A stretch of 64,000 nucleotides of DNA from Ruminococcus sp. AF46-10NS (GCF_003474435.1 NZ_QRNF01000020.1:3343-67342), one strand, 5' to 3'. Numbered from the stretch's first letter, positions 54,654 through 63,926 are shown. Program-made: numbers and translations. Notes: generated by a model not told the origin, from the letters alone.

Positions 54654-54691
54654 AAAAAAGATGTTCCCAGTATTTTCACTGAGAACATCTT
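54654..54691 (-). terminator. Rho-independent terminator after the class II aldolase gene
   Basis: On the minus strand, AAGATGTTCTCAGT (54678-54691) pairs with ACTGGGAACATCTT (54658-54671) over 14 bp with one mismatch or wobble, followed by TTTT. Confidence 0.85.
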
Positions 54692-54733
54692 AACAGACCT
54701 TGTCTTTTTTTACAAGGTTTCGGGGGAAATCCT

Positions 54734-55564
54734 TTATTTCTGATATGGCTCGTTAAATACAAGAATATGTCTCTTCACATTCTCATAGGTTCCCTGTACC
54801 ATTGCCTCATTAAGGTCAAAGAAATTATGCTTGTCTGTGGAAACCATATATTTCTCCACATGAGCAGTCAGGCTGTTAAAACTTGCTGTTGCAATATTCA
54901 CCTTGCGGATTCCAAGGGAGATCGCTCTCTGAAAATCTTTGTCTGTGATACCGCTTCCGCCATGAAGTACCAGCGGGATATCAACTTTTTCATGGATTTT
55001 CTCAAGAACATCAAAAGCAAGTGTCGGTGCTACCGGATAATTACCATGTGCATTACCGATGGCAACTGCAAGTGCATCAATGCCTGTCTCTCTTGCATAA
55101 ACAACTGCATCGTCCGGATCTGTGCAGCGAATTCCATGATCACAGCTTCCATCTTCACTTCCACCTACCAGGCCAAGCTCTGCCTCTACAGTTGCACCAT
55201 ACTTCTGCGCCTTCTCCACAACAGTCTTCACTTTTGCAATATTTTCCTCAAAAGGAAGCGTGGAAGCATCCAGCATTACAGAAGTAAATCCAAGCTCCAG
55301 AGCCTTATCAACAGTCTCAAAAGTAAGACCGTGATCCAGGTGGACAGCCACATCCACCTTAGCCTCTTTTGCAGCCTGTACCATCATCGGTCCCATCAGA
55401 TGAAGAGGGGAATTCTTAAGACGAACCTCTGCAATCTGGAGGATGATCGGTGTTTCCAGCTCCTCAGCAGCACGGATCGCACCTTTCACCATTTCCATAT
55501 TACCAACGCTGAAAGCACCACATCCAATATTTTTCTCCTCGGCACGCTTCAGCAGATCTTTCAT
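54734..55564 (-). CDS. Class II fructose-bisphosphate aldolase family protein (IolJ-like)
   Basis: Class II aldolases cleave ketose phosphates with a metal ion. The 276-residue protein has VAVHLDHGLTFETVDKALELGFTSVMLDAS near 77 (metal His and Asp), VEAELGLVGGSEDG near 130, a second metal region VAIGNAHGNYP near 173, and VLHGGSGITDKDF near 200. It is shorter than glycolytic Fba and similar in size to IolJ/GatY. Beside iolE and iolG, cleavage of 2-deoxy-5-keto-gluconate 6-phosphate is a fair guess, but a terminator separates it from iolE so it may be independently expressed. Confidence 0.88.
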   Translation of the reverse strand: MKDLLKRAEEKNIGCGAFSVGNMEMVKGAIRAAEELETPIILQIAEVRLKNSPLHLMGPMMVQAAKEAKVDVAVHLDHGLTFETVDKALELGFTSVMLDASTLPFEENIAKVKTVVEKAQKYGATVEAELGLVGGSEDGSCDHGIRCTDPDDAVVYARETGIDALAVAIGNAHGNYPVAPTLAFDVLEKIHEKVDIPLVLHGGSGITDKDFQRAISLGIRKVNIATASFNSLTAHVEKYMVSTDKHNFFDLNEAMVQGTYENVKRHILVFNEPYQK

Positions 55565-55617
55565 TTTTACAAGTGCATGATGATCCTCCTGTCCTGTTTA
55601 TCGTACACTGTTTACAG

Positions 55618-55658
55618 AAAAAGCGGTGTCCACGCACTTATGGCCGATACCGCTTTTT
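55618..55658 (-). terminator. Terminator between iolE and the aldolase gene
   Basis: On the minus strand, AAAAAGCGGT (55649-55658) pairs with ACCGCTTTTT (55618-55627) over 10 bp around a 21-base loop that has its own short pairing. T residues form the end of the stem itself. Confidence 0.75.
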
Positions 55659-55680
55659 CCGTCTGATTTTTATTTATTAA

Positions 55681-56580
55681 TTACAGTCCTGTTTTTTCTG
55701 CGATGAATTTTCTTGCACGGATCGCATATTCAAGCGGATTAGCCTTAGCCGGATCCTGCTCTGCCTCTACGACCATGTATCCTTCGTATCCTGCATCTTC
55801 AAGAACCTTAAAAATCGGATCATAATTGATGCATCCATCTCCAGGAATTGTGAAAGCACCAGCTCTTACACCTGCAAGAAAACTCATGTTCTCTTTCTTA
55901 ACCTGCTCAACAACTTCCGGACGGATATCTTTCAGATGTACATGTTTGATTCTGTGTACATATTTCTTTACAACTTCCAGAGGATCTTCTCCACAGTATG
56001 TAAAATGGCCTGTATCAAAAAGAAGGCTTACATATTCAGGATCTGTATTCTCCATCATACGGTCAACTTCCTCAAGGCTCTGTACGACAGTTCCCATATG
56101 ATGATGGAAGGTAAGTGCAATACCATACTCTTCCTTTGCAATCTTACCAAGCTTGTTCATGCCTGTGCAAAATGTATCCCACTCTTCATCATTCATTACA
56201 TATTTATGGCCGAAGATCGGAGTATCCAGCTGTCCCTGAACGCTGTGGCTCTGCTCGGAAGCACCGATCACCTTCGCTCCCATAGCTTTCAGAAATGTAA
56301 GCTGTGCACGGAACTCTTTCTCTACCTCCTCAAATGGTTTTGTGATAAGGAAGCTTGAGAACCACTGGTTACAGATCTCAACACCACGAAGCTCAAGAGC
56401 TTTCTTAAGGACTTCTGGATCTTTCGGATATTTGTTTCCAACCTCGGAGCCTGTAAATCCTGCAAGTGCCATCTCACTGACGCACTGCTCAAAAGTATTT
56501 TCCTTGCCAAGATCAGGCATATCATCATTGGTCCATGCAATTGGTGCAATTCCAAGTTTTACTTTATTCTTATCAAACAT
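55681..56580 (-). CDS. iolE: Inosose dehydratase (2-keto-myo-inositol dehydratase)
   Basis: IolE dehydrates 2-keto-myo-inositol to a diketone in the inositol pathway. The 299-residue TIM-barrel protein starts VKLGIAPIAWTNDDMPDLG near 8, which is characteristic of IolE, with GFTGSEVGNKYPKD near 37, LTFHHHMGTVVQ near 150, LLFDTGHFTYCGED near 185 and the metal-binding HLKDI near 220 with MVVEAEQDP near 273. Length is standard. It lies 26 bp downstream of iolG and a terminator follows. No iolA, iolB, iolC or iolD is in the window. Confidence 0.92.
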   Translation of the reverse strand: MFDKNKVKLGIAPIAWTNDDMPDLGKENTFEQCVSEMALAGFTGSEVGNKYPKDPEVLKKALELRGVEICNQWFSSFLITKPFEEVEKEFRAQLTFLKAMGAKVIGASEQSHSVQGQLDTPIFGHKYVMNDEEWDTFCTGMNKLGKIAKEEYGIALTFHHHMGTVVQSLEEVDRMMENTDPEYVSLLFDTGHFTYCGEDPLEVVKKYVHRIKHVHLKDIRPEVVEQVKKENMSFLAGVRAGAFTIPGDGCINYDPIFKVLEDAGYEGYMVVEAEQDPAKANPLEYAIRARKFIAEKTGL

Positions 56581-56606
56581 CGGTCAATTCTCCTTTATTA
56601 TCTCGA

Positions 56607-57620
56607 TTATTCCATAATCTCGGAAATTTTAACAGGTCTGTGCTCCTCGCTTGATTTCTTGGCAGCAAGTCCCATTAATACCGGTTTCAGTCCATCGTAT
56701 ACATTGAGTGGTGTCTCTTTGTCATTTACGATAGCATCAATAAATGCTGCAACTTCTTTACCGTAAGCATCCATGTATCTCTCAAGGAAGAAGAACATTG
56801 GTTTCTCACCGGTAACTCCCTCTGCATTGCTGATCACTGTAGAAGACTGGCTGTCGTTGGAGATTGCAGCCATTCCGTCAGAACCGAATACTTCTGCTCT
56901 CTGATCGTATCCATAGGAAGCTCTTCTGCAGTTATCAATTACTGCAATTGCTCCGTTCTCCATCTGAAGTGTGATAACAGCTGTATCAACATCTCCTGCT
57001 TCGCCGATAGCCGGATCAACAAGGTTTGCGCTCTGTACATAAACCTCTGTTGCATCGCAGCCTGCAAGGTAACGAACCATATCGAAATCATGGATTGTCA
57101 TATCCAGGAACATTCCTCCGGAAACTTTAACATAGTCAATGCTTGGCGGCTCAGGATCGCGGGATGTGATCTTGATGATCTCCGGTTTACCAACCTTACC
57201 AGCTGCAACAGCTTGCTGAAGAGACTCAAAGTTGTGATCAAATCTTCTGTTGAAACCTACCTGATATTTCAGGTTTGTACCTTCAAGCGCATCAATAACT
57301 TCTTTGATCTTAGCGATATCATGATCGATCGGTTTTTCGCAGAATACATGTTTTCCGGCTTTGATCGCTTCAACAGAGATCGGAGAATGTGTATCTGTAG
57401 AAGAACAGATCAGCACTGCGGAAATCTCCGGGTCATTGATGATCTCCTTGTAATCTTTCGTTGTGTGCTCAACGCCCATGCTCTTAGCCCATGCAGCTGT
57501 CTCGTCATTTAAAAACGGATCTGCTACTGTCTTGATCACTGCATCCGGCACTCTTGTTGTGATACTGGTGATGTGAACTCTTCCAATTCTTCCTGCTCCG
57601 ATAATACCAACTTTAATCAT
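56607..57620 (-). CDS. iolG: Inositol 2-dehydrogenase (Gfo/Idh/MocA family)
   Basis: IolG oxidises myo-inositol to 2-keto-myo-inositol with NAD. From ATG 57620 (337 residues, GGAGATCAAAAA upstream) it has the Rossmann motif VGIIGAGRIGRVH near 3, HVFCEKPIDHD near 91 with the catalytic lysine, and GGMFLDMTIHDFDMVRYL near 168 with the catalytic Asp-His. Length matches IolG. It heads an iolG-iolE unit. A palindrome downstream of its promoter probably binds the LacI regulator encoded upstream. Related enzymes oxidise other polyols, so the substrate is likely but not certain. Confidence 0.92.
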   Translation of the reverse strand: MIKVGIIGAGRIGRVHITSITTRVPDAVIKTVADPFLNDETAAWAKSMGVEHTTKDYKEIINDPEISAVLICSSTDTHSPISVEAIKAGKHVFCEKPIDHDIAKIKEVIDALEGTNLKYQVGFNRRFDHNFESLQQAVAAGKVGKPEIIKITSRDPEPPSIDYVKVSGGMFLDMTIHDFDMVRYLAGCDATEVYVQSANLVDPAIGEAGDVDTAVITLQMENGAIAVIDNCRRASYGYDQRAEVFGSDGMAAISNDSQSSTVISNAEGVTGEKPMFFFLERYMDAYGKEVAAFIDAIVNDKETPLNVYDGLKPVLMGLAAKKSSEEHRPVKISEIME

Positions 57621-57663
57621 TTTTTGATCTCCTTTTGATTTATTTTCCCAATGTGTTCTCTTT

Positions 57664-57722
57664 GCGTGTCCGAACACGCTCTTTATGTTTAATATAATAT
57701 CATCGCATACCATAAATCGCAA
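57664..57722 (-). promoter_or_regulatory. iolG promoter with LacI-type palindromic operator
   Basis: On the minus strand, TTGCGA (57717-57722) and TATTAT (57694-57699) are spaced 17 bp. Just past the start region is GCGTGTTCGGACACGC (57664-57679), an almost perfect 16-bp palindrome with a central C-G step, as in LacI-family operators. Its position downstream of the -10 fits repression. Binding by the adjacent LacI-type protein is inferred. Confidence 0.65.
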
Positions 57723-57874
57723 GACCTAATATTGAACAATATTACCATCTTTTTTCTATTAAAAATGACGAGAACTATTTTTAGCCAAAATATGTAATAT
57801 TTTTAGGTTTAGTTTGCCATAATATATCCAATACATATCCATTTTTTCTTTTACACAGAAATAACTGCACATAT

Positions 57875-57902
57875 AAAAAAGAGACGCCATATTCAGCGTC
57901 TC
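57875..57902 (-). terminator. Terminator overlapping the end of the lacI-type gene
   Basis: On the minus strand, GAGACGC (57896-57902) pairs with GCGTCTC (57881-57887) around an 8-base loop and is followed by TTTTTT. The regulator's TGA stop (57893-57895) lies within the hairpin. It separates the regulator from iolG. Confidence 0.82.
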
Positions 57903-58936
57903 CTCTCCGGAATCGTATACTCATTTCTTATATATATTTCCGTAAACAGCTTCTCCCGATCCGGTTTCTCTCCATTGAAAAGCAGCCGGAACAGGATCAT
58001 CACAGGTTCATATCCCTGGATCCTGGCATCCTGTCCAATAAGGAAATGAATAAAACCTTCTCTCATCAGTTCATAGTTCCGTCCCATAAAATCATTTGCT
58101 ATCATTTTTATCTGTCCCGTCTTTCCTGTCTCTGCAATGGCCTGGCAGACACCTTCTTCACCATGAGATGTTAGATATATTCCCTCAAGATCCGGAACGT
58201 CTTTAAATATTTTCTCTGCAACCTCTTTTGCCAGGGCATTTTCCTCAAAACAATATTCCGGCCCGATGATTTTGATCCCCGGATATTTTTTCTTTATCTC
58301 AGACTGGAAGCCTGCCACACGACTGCTGAGAGAAGTATTGGTGCTGTAGCCGGAGATAATTGCAACTCTGCCCTTTCCCCCGGTAAGTTCTCCCATAAGA
58401 CCTGCAGCCGCACGACCGCACTGCACACCATTCTGCCCCACAAAACACAGTCGCTTCGTATCCTCCACATCAGAGGTAAAAGTCACCACAGGAATATGGT
58501 ACTCTTCCACAAACCGATTGATTTCTTTCTTCACCTCTTCGGCTTCAAGAGGAACCATTGCAATGCCGCTGACTTCTTGCTGCCGCATTTTTTCCATGGC
58601 AAGAAGAACATCCTCTGCACTTTGATGCTCAATGGTATGGATCAGCACCGTGCCTCCCAGATTATCAACTTCTGCTCCGGCCTCCTCAATGCCCTTCATA
58701 ACTTCTTTCATAAAAGGAGTCTCTGCCCCCTGAAGGATCACGCCGATCTTAATGTTATTTCTGCTCATGGACAGCGCGCGTCCCAGCTGATTGGGTTTAT
58801 ACCCCATCTCCTCTGCGATCTGCCGTACCCGTTCTGCCACTTCCGGTCTGATCCTTCCTCTGTTATTCAGCGCTCTGTCAACTGTTCCTCTGGAAACACC
58901 TGCAGCCTCTGCAATCTGTCTAATGGTTACGCCCAT
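57893..58936 (-). CDS. LacI family transcriptional regulator
   Basis: The 347-residue repressor has an N-terminal helix-turn-helix (VTIRQIAEAAGVSRGTVDRALNNRGRIRPEVAERVRQIAEEMGYKPN, about 3-50) and a periplasmic-binding-protein-like sugar domain (about 60-340; IKIGVILQGAETPFMKEVMKGIEEA). The longer ligand domain resembles ribose/inositol-binding type 4 folds. It lies between the kinase/regulator pair and iolG and probably represses iolG-iolE through the palindrome at 57664. A 24-bp element shared with the kinase gene precedes it. Confidence 0.93.
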   Translation of the reverse strand: MGVTIRQIAEAAGVSRGTVDRALNNRGRIRPEVAERVRQIAEEMGYKPNQLGRALSMSRNNIKIGVILQGAETPFMKEVMKGIEEAGAEVDNLGGTVLIHTIEHQSAEDVLLAMEKMRQQEVSGIAMVPLEAEEVKKEINRFVEEYHIPVVTFTSDVEDTKRLCFVGQNGVQCGRAAAGLMGELTGGKGRVAIISGYSTNTSLSSRVAGFQSEIKKKYPGIKIIGPEYCFEENALAKEVAEKIFKDVPDLEGIYLTSHGEEGVCQAIAETGKTGQIKMIANDFMGRNYELMREGFIHFLIGQDARIQGYEPVMILFRLLFNGEKPDREKLFTEIYIRNEYTIPERRR

Positions 58937-58953
58937 GGTCTTGTTCCTCGTCT

Positions 58954-58977
58954 TTCTGTAAAGCGGACTTTTGTATT
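58954..58977. repeat. 24-bp element upstream of the LacI gene (copy A)
   Basis: This copy matches 22 of 24 bases with 62355-62378. Core TTCTGTAAAGCGGAC is identical in both; the last nine bases are TTTTGTATT here and ATTCGTATT there. It lies 17 bp upstream of the LacI ATG, between the regulator and the upstream response regulator gene. It contains the AAAG/CTTT half-symmetry AAAGCGGACTTT. Confidence 0.7.
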
Positions 58978-59017
58978 GCTTTTTGTCTCACGCTTTCTTT
59001 CGCCCCGCTGATACGCC

Positions 59018-60604
59018 TTAGGATACCTCTGAACCTTTCCGGTACTCCGCCGGACTCATCCCTGTGATCTTCTTAAATGTTTTGGAAAAATAATGGTAAT
59101 CTCCAAAGCCGGAACGCAAAGCTACCTCCTTCACCTTGCAGTTGGTTCCGGAAAGAAGTTTCTTCGCACAGTCAATGCGAAGTTCCTGTACATAATTGGA
59201 AAAACCGATCTCCATTTCCTGCTTGAAAAGATAACTTAAATATGCAGGATTCACCTCTGCCGCATCTGCCGCATCCTGAAGGCTGATCGGCTCTTCGTAG
59301 TGCTCCCGGATAAACTCAAGTGCTTTTTTCACTGCAGAAGAAATCCCCTCCGGAACTTTCTCTGCACCTTCTGCAAAAAGTTCTGCAATGCAGGAGTTTC
59401 CTTTTTCTGCCAGTTCCTCAATATCTTCAATCTCATCATACCAGATGGAGTCTCTTTCGATTCCTGCTGTCTGGTTCATTTTTTTCAGCCACTGCACAAG
59501 AATCCTTCCGTCTGTATATCGCTTACGACAATCTGCAAGAACCTGCTCCCACAGTTCTTCGACTTTCTTCCGCTCATTACCAGCCTTCATGGAAAGCATA
59601 TTGCCGGCGAATTTCTCTGCACTTTCCGGCAGAACACTGTCAGCTTTTTTACTGCCTTCAAAATAAAGAATATCTTTTTTCTCATAAAAACGGATCTTCA
59701 TCATCTCTCTGGCCTGCTGGTAAGCCTGGCGAATTCCTTCTTCCCCCATACACACGCTGCTGACGCTGATCCCAAATTCACAGAAATCTTCCTGACAGTG
59801 ACGGTAACAGGAGGCGGCCGCTTCTGTCAGTCTCTGCTGCATCACTGATGTTCTGCAGTCTTCTGAGAGATCCAGAAAGCAACAGAAGATTCCTGCGCCA
59901 AGATAGATCACCTCGGACGCTTCATTCTCCGTTCCCAGAAGTTCTTCCGTCCGTTCCAGAAGCCTGTGCCGGAAATTGTGGGAATACTGTTCAACCTCAA
60001 GTGGGGTCCACTGCCGTTCCCTTTCTGCCCATTTTTCCATAAACATACAGATCACAGCACTGTTAAAAAATTTCCCCGTGATCCCGGCTTCCACACGTTT
60101 CTCCTCACGGGCCTGTCCTTTCAGCGTCCCGGAGATCAGTCCGTTGAAAAAATAGTATTTCAGCGCATGGCTTCCAAACCGGATCAGTTTCCTTGTCTGA
60201 GCCTGCTCCTGGCTTTTTCTTCTGCGTTTCTCAATCAAACGAGCAGATTTTTCCAGAGTTTCGTAGAGGCTGTCCTCGTCCATACTGTTCTTAAGCACAT
60301 ATTCATCTGCGCCAAGACGCATGGCTTCTTTTACATATTCAAAATCATCGTGGCAACTGAGCACGATAATGTAGATCTCCCTGTTTTCTTCCCTGATCCT
60401 TCTGATCAGCTCTATTCCATCCATTACCGGCATGGAAAGATCTGTCACAAGCACATCTACCTTTTCTTTCCGAAGGAAGTTGTAGGCTTCTTCACCATCC
60501 TCCGCATCATTCACGATCTCATATCCTGCTTTTCCCCAGGAATCCAGTGTCTTAAGATAGCTTCTCACAAGAAAATCATCGTCTGCCACAAGTGTTCTGT
60601 ACAT
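59018..60604 (-). CDS. Response regulator with AraC-type DNA-binding domain (YesN type)
   Basis: The 528-residue protein has a receiver domain with D8-D9-D10 acidic cluster, phospho-acceptor D55 in VLVTDLSMPVMDG and K105 region EYVLKNS, an unassigned middle part, and a C-terminal AraC domain with AADAAEVNPAYLSYLFKQEMEIGFSNYVQELRIDCAKKLL and VALRSGFGDYHYFSKTFKKITGMSPAEY. Its ATG overlaps the kinase stop by one base (TGATG), so the pair is translationally coupled. It lies between the kinase and the LacI gene; target is probably the transporter and/or iol genes. Confidence 0.95.
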   Translation of the reverse strand: MYRTLVADDDFLVRSYLKTLDSWGKAGYEIVNDAEDGEEAYNFLRKEKVDVLVTDLSMPVMDGIELIRRIREENREIYIIVLSCHDDFEYVKEAMRLGADEYVLKNSMDEDSLYETLEKSARLIEKRRRKSQEQAQTRKLIRFGSHALKYYFFNGLISGTLKGQAREEKRVEAGITGKFFNSAVICMFMEKWAERERQWTPLEVEQYSHNFRHRLLERTEELLGTENEASEVIYLGAGIFCCFLDLSEDCRTSVMQQRLTEAAASCYRHCQEDFCEFGISVSSVCMGEEGIRQAYQQAREMMKIRFYEKKDILYFEGSKKADSVLPESAEKFAGNMLSMKAGNERKKVEELWEQVLADCRKRYTDGRILVQWLKKMNQTAGIERDSIWYDEIEDIEELAEKGNSCIAELFAEGAEKVPEGISSAVKKALEFIREHYEEPISLQDAADAAEVNPAYLSYLFKQEMEIGFSNYVQELRIDCAKKLLSGTNCKVKEVALRSGFGDYHYFSKTFKKITGMSPAEYRKGSEVS

Positions 60605-62342
60605 CAGTTCCTCCTCCTTTCTTCCGGTATATCGTAGATCGCAGGCAGAAAGACAGTAACTGTTGTACCGTCACTGCTGCTATCGTATTTCATTCCACCT
60701 TTCTCTCCATAATAAAGCTTCAGACGTTCTTTTACATTGGGGACTCCCACTGCGGAAAGTCCGTTTGTTTTTTTTGCATGGCTGTCAAAAAGATTTCGGA
60801 TCTGCTCCCGGGTCATTCCCCGTCCGTTATCTGTCACAACAAGAGTCAGTTTTCCATTCTCCACATTTCCGCTGATCCAGATCTTTCCCTTCTGCCTCTT
60901 GATATCAATCCCATGGAGAAGCGCATTCTCCACAAGTGGCTGGAGGATCAGCCTTGGAATATAACAGCTGTATGCTTCCTCGGAAATATTATACTCCACC
61001 TGGAAGCTTCCTGATAGCGAAAATCCTGAAGATGGATATAATTTTTCAGAATGTGGATCTCATCTGCCACAGAAAGAAAACTCCCCTTTTTATTGATGCT
61101 TGCCTGAAGAAGTTCCACAAAATCCCCGATCAGTCCTGCCAGCTCCTTCTCGCCTTTTAAAAATGCGGCAAATTTAATGGAGTTCAGAGTATTATACATA
61201 AAATGAGGCGTGATCTGATACTGCAAAGCCTCCAACTCCGCATCTTTTTTCTGCTGTTCTTCCTCGATCACTTTTGCTATCAGATCTTCAATATAGTCTA
61301 ACATATGATTGAACTCTTTTCCAAGAGTTCCGATCTCGTCTGAAGTCACCACTTCTGTACGGAGGCTCAAATCTCCTTCACCAACTTTTTCCACTGTACT
61401 GGTCATGGACTTCAGCGGCCCACATACAACTCTGGAAAGCCACAGCGCCAACAGCACTGCCATCACAAAAAATGCACCAAAAATTCCAATCAAAAAAAGC
61501 CTCATTTCAGAAAGTCCACTGAGCACTTCTTTTTTCGGCACTTCCAGATACAGTCCACAACTGGAAAATCCTCCTCTGCTGAAAAATGAGATCACACCAT
61601 TCTCTTCGAAATATCCGTTTTTATCTGGAACATCATGGTCTGTAATCTCCGGAAATGTTTTTCCAAGATCACTGTAATCCCCGGAGGTGATGATCTCATT
61701 ATTTCTGTCTACTAGCAGGATCGTCGTGATCTTTTCATCATTCACGGATTCCAGATATTCATAATAAATAGTTCTTTCCTTGATATCTGCTGCCAAATAT
61801 CCAAGCACATTTCCGTTATCATCTTCTACTTTCTGGACCACAGAAAGAAAACTGTCTCCTTCGTGGATCAGTGATTCCACAACAACAGGGAAGGAATTGT
61901 CAGCCTGCTCTTCTTCCAGCTTCTGAATATCTTTTTTTGCTAGCCCCTGCTTGTTCACCGGAAATTCTTCCGATGTCACTGCCATTTTTTCCCCCGGGAA
62001 AACGAAATACAGAGAATTGATATCTTTATATTCCCGGCTGTGATTCCGAAGAAGCTCTGCCACAGTCTCCAGATTGTCCTCATTCTTCGTGCTGATATAA
62101 GACCTGACATTTTCCCGGAGGGCTTCATCCCAGGCTGCTCTCGTATCTACATAGTATATCTCTTTCAGGGATTCGTCCAGATCTTTCACTGTCTGCTGCA
62201 TCCGGCCGTAGAGGATTCCGGAATAGTTTTCTTCGATCATTCCTGCTGCCCTTAAATAAAATACCACTGTGATGGAACATGCTGTAAACATGGTAACTGC
62301 CAGGATCGCCAGCATGATCTTTCCCCGGATGCTTTTTAACAT
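60604..62342 (-). pseudogene. Sensor histidine kinase, YesM type, with a one-base frameshift
   Basis: The 5' part (62342-60948) has two transmembrane segments (IMLAILAVTMFTACSITVVFYL near 9 and LIGIFGAFFVMAVLLALWLS near 285), a sensor domain between them (EITDHDVPDKNGYFEENGVISF), HAMP, and the phosphorylation motif EALQYQITPHFMYNTLNSIKF near 374. It ends in an unrelated tail RWSIIFPRKHTAVIFQG. The HATPase domain continues in another frame from about 60999 (RLILQPLVENALLHGIDI, VVTDNGRGMT, VGVPNVKERLKLYYG). Adding one G near 61010 (CAGGAAGC to CAGGGAAGC) gives RYQGSFQVEYNISEEAY and about 579 residues. Confidence 0.92.
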
Positions 62343-62354
62343 ATGACTCCTCCC

Positions 62355-62378
62355 TTCTGTAAAGCGGACATTCGTATT
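62355..62378. repeat. 24-bp element upstream of the YesM kinase (copy B)
   Basis: This copy matches 22 of 24 bases with 58954-58977 and shares the core TTCTGTAAAGCGGAC. It lies 12 bp upstream of the kinase ATG with the ribosome site between them. Same strand orientation and near-same distance as copy A suggest a common role. Confidence 0.7.
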
Positions 62379-62397
62379 TCACTGTTATCTATAAACG

Positions 62398-62438
62398 CAG
62401 GAAACAGCAGGAGTGTTTTACCCCTGCCGGATTTCCTG
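62398..62438 (-). other. Stem-loop between the GPH symporter and kinase genes
   Basis: CAGGAAA (62398-62404) pairs with TTTCCTG (62432-62438) and an inner GCAGG/CCTGC stem closes the loop. Only a weak T-rich stretch follows on the minus strand (CGTTTATAG). It may be a poor terminator or an mRNA-processing hairpin. Confidence 0.45.
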
Positions 62439-62469
62439 TTTCTGGTTGAATATATGTATTACAAATCGA

Positions 62470-63837
62470 TCATAACTGTCCGTGTGCCTCACGCTCGGTA
62501 AGCTCCTGCATGATCGACGGATACATCTTGTCAAGTTTGTATCCGAAGAGTGTTACGATGATTACTGCCGCAATGAGGATCGGTCCGAATTTGTAAAGGG
62601 AAACGATCATCTCAAGTGCTGTCTCCGGCTGTGCGGAAATTCCAGTGGAAGAACTTACATATCCGGAACTGCTTAACAGACCTGTGATCACTGCTGATGC
62701 AAGACCTGCACCAACTTTTGTTCCAATAGAACCACCTGCAAAAATCAGACTCTCCTGACGGATGTGGTGTTTCCACTGTCCAAACTCTACTACATCACCG
62801 ACCATACTGAATACAACTGCATTTAACGGTGCAAGTCCGATTGCACGTGTCACACAGCTCATAACCATAAATCCGAAGCTGTATGGATTCATAAAAAACA
62901 GAAGCTGGCCTCCAAGTGCGATAAATCCACCGACAAATGCGATGTTTCTTTTTCCGAATTTCTTAATTAACGGTGAGCAGACGAAGATTCCTGCTACCAG
63001 AACCAGTGTCTCTGTAAGATACAGTGCACTGTACATCCATGTATCATTGTTGAAGATATATTTACAGTAGTAAGGAAGAATGGTTCCTGTAATCGTAAAG
63101 GATACACTCTGTACTGTCCACAGAAGCATTACTGACCAGAAATACTGGTTTGTGAAAAGTGCTTTCAGCATTGTAGGAACCGGAAGTTTCTCGTCTTTCT
63201 TTCTTGCCTCGATCTGAACTTTCTCCTCACATCTGAAGAAGCAGAGAATCAGAAGAACCAACGCAAGTACTGCCCACACACTCATAACTTTGATCCATGC
63301 AGCCTGATCGTTTCCGACAAGTTTTACAAGAGGAAGCGTGCAGGTTGCTGCGATGATCCTTCCCAGAGGGGAAAGTCCCATTCGCATAACGCTGAGTTTA
63401 TCTCTTTCAGATGACTCGCGGATCATCATTGTAGAAAGGCTTCCATATGGAAGATTTATTGCCGTATAGCATATGGTTGTACAGAAATTATAAGTCACAA
63501 ACAGATACAGAAACTGAAGCATTCCAGTTGTATGTGGTACTGTGAAAAGCAGTACTGCTGAAAGTGCAAACGGAACGCTCATCCATAAAAGCCATGGTCT
63601 TGATTTACCCCATTTGGAATTGGTTCTCTCTACAATTACTCCCATTACCAGATCTGAAAATCCGTCAAAACATCTGGACAGCAGCATGACAAGTCCGACT
63701 GTCGCTGCGCTGATTCCTACATAATCTGTGTAAAACAGTGTCAGCAGTGTTCCGATCATTCCGAACACGATATTACATCCTACATCTCCTCCAGCATAAC
63801 ACAGCCTCGTTGATACCGAAAGTTTTTTCTTCTCCAT
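62470..63837 (-). CDS. GPH-family sugar:cation symporter (MelB-like)
   Basis: Members of this major-facilitator-type family import glycosides, pentosides and hexuronides with H+ or Na+. The 455-residue protein has twelve transmembrane segments, starting LSVSTRLCYAGGDVGCNIVFGMIGTLLTLFYTDYVG, with the family loop DLVMGVIVERTNSKWGKSRPWLLW near 62 and the second-half motif MVGDVVEFGQWKHHIRQESL near 370. It is the first gene of the minus-strand run including the YesM/YesN pair. The substrate is not evident; glucuronide/isoprimeverose-type relatives are closest in general pattern. Confidence 0.92.
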   Translation of the reverse strand: MEKKKLSVSTRLCYAGGDVGCNIVFGMIGTLLTLFYTDYVGISAATVGLVMLLSRCFDGFSDLVMGVIVERTNSKWGKSRPWLLWMSVPFALSAVLLFTVPHTTGMLQFLYLFVTYNFCTTICYTAINLPYGSLSTMMIRESSERDKLSVMRMGLSPLGRIIAATCTLPLVKLVGNDQAAWIKVMSVWAVLALVLLILCFFRCEEKVQIEARKKDEKLPVPTMLKALFTNQYFWSVMLLWTVQSVSFTITGTILPYYCKYIFNNDTWMYSALYLTETLVLVAGIFVCSPLIKKFGKRNIAFVGGFIALGGQLLFFMNPYSFGFMVMSCVTRAIGLAPLNAVVFSMVGDVVEFGQWKHHIRQESLIFAGGSIGTKVGAGLASAVITGLLSSSGYVSSSTGISAQPETALEMIVSLYKFGPILIAAVIIVTLFGYKLDKMYPSIMQELTEREAHGQL

Positions 63838-63926
63838 CTTAATAATCCCGCCCTTTCATTTTCTTTTCATTTTTGTTTTCGTTTCCGATTTCCTTTTGAT
63901 GATTATATTTTATCGAAAATCAGGGA

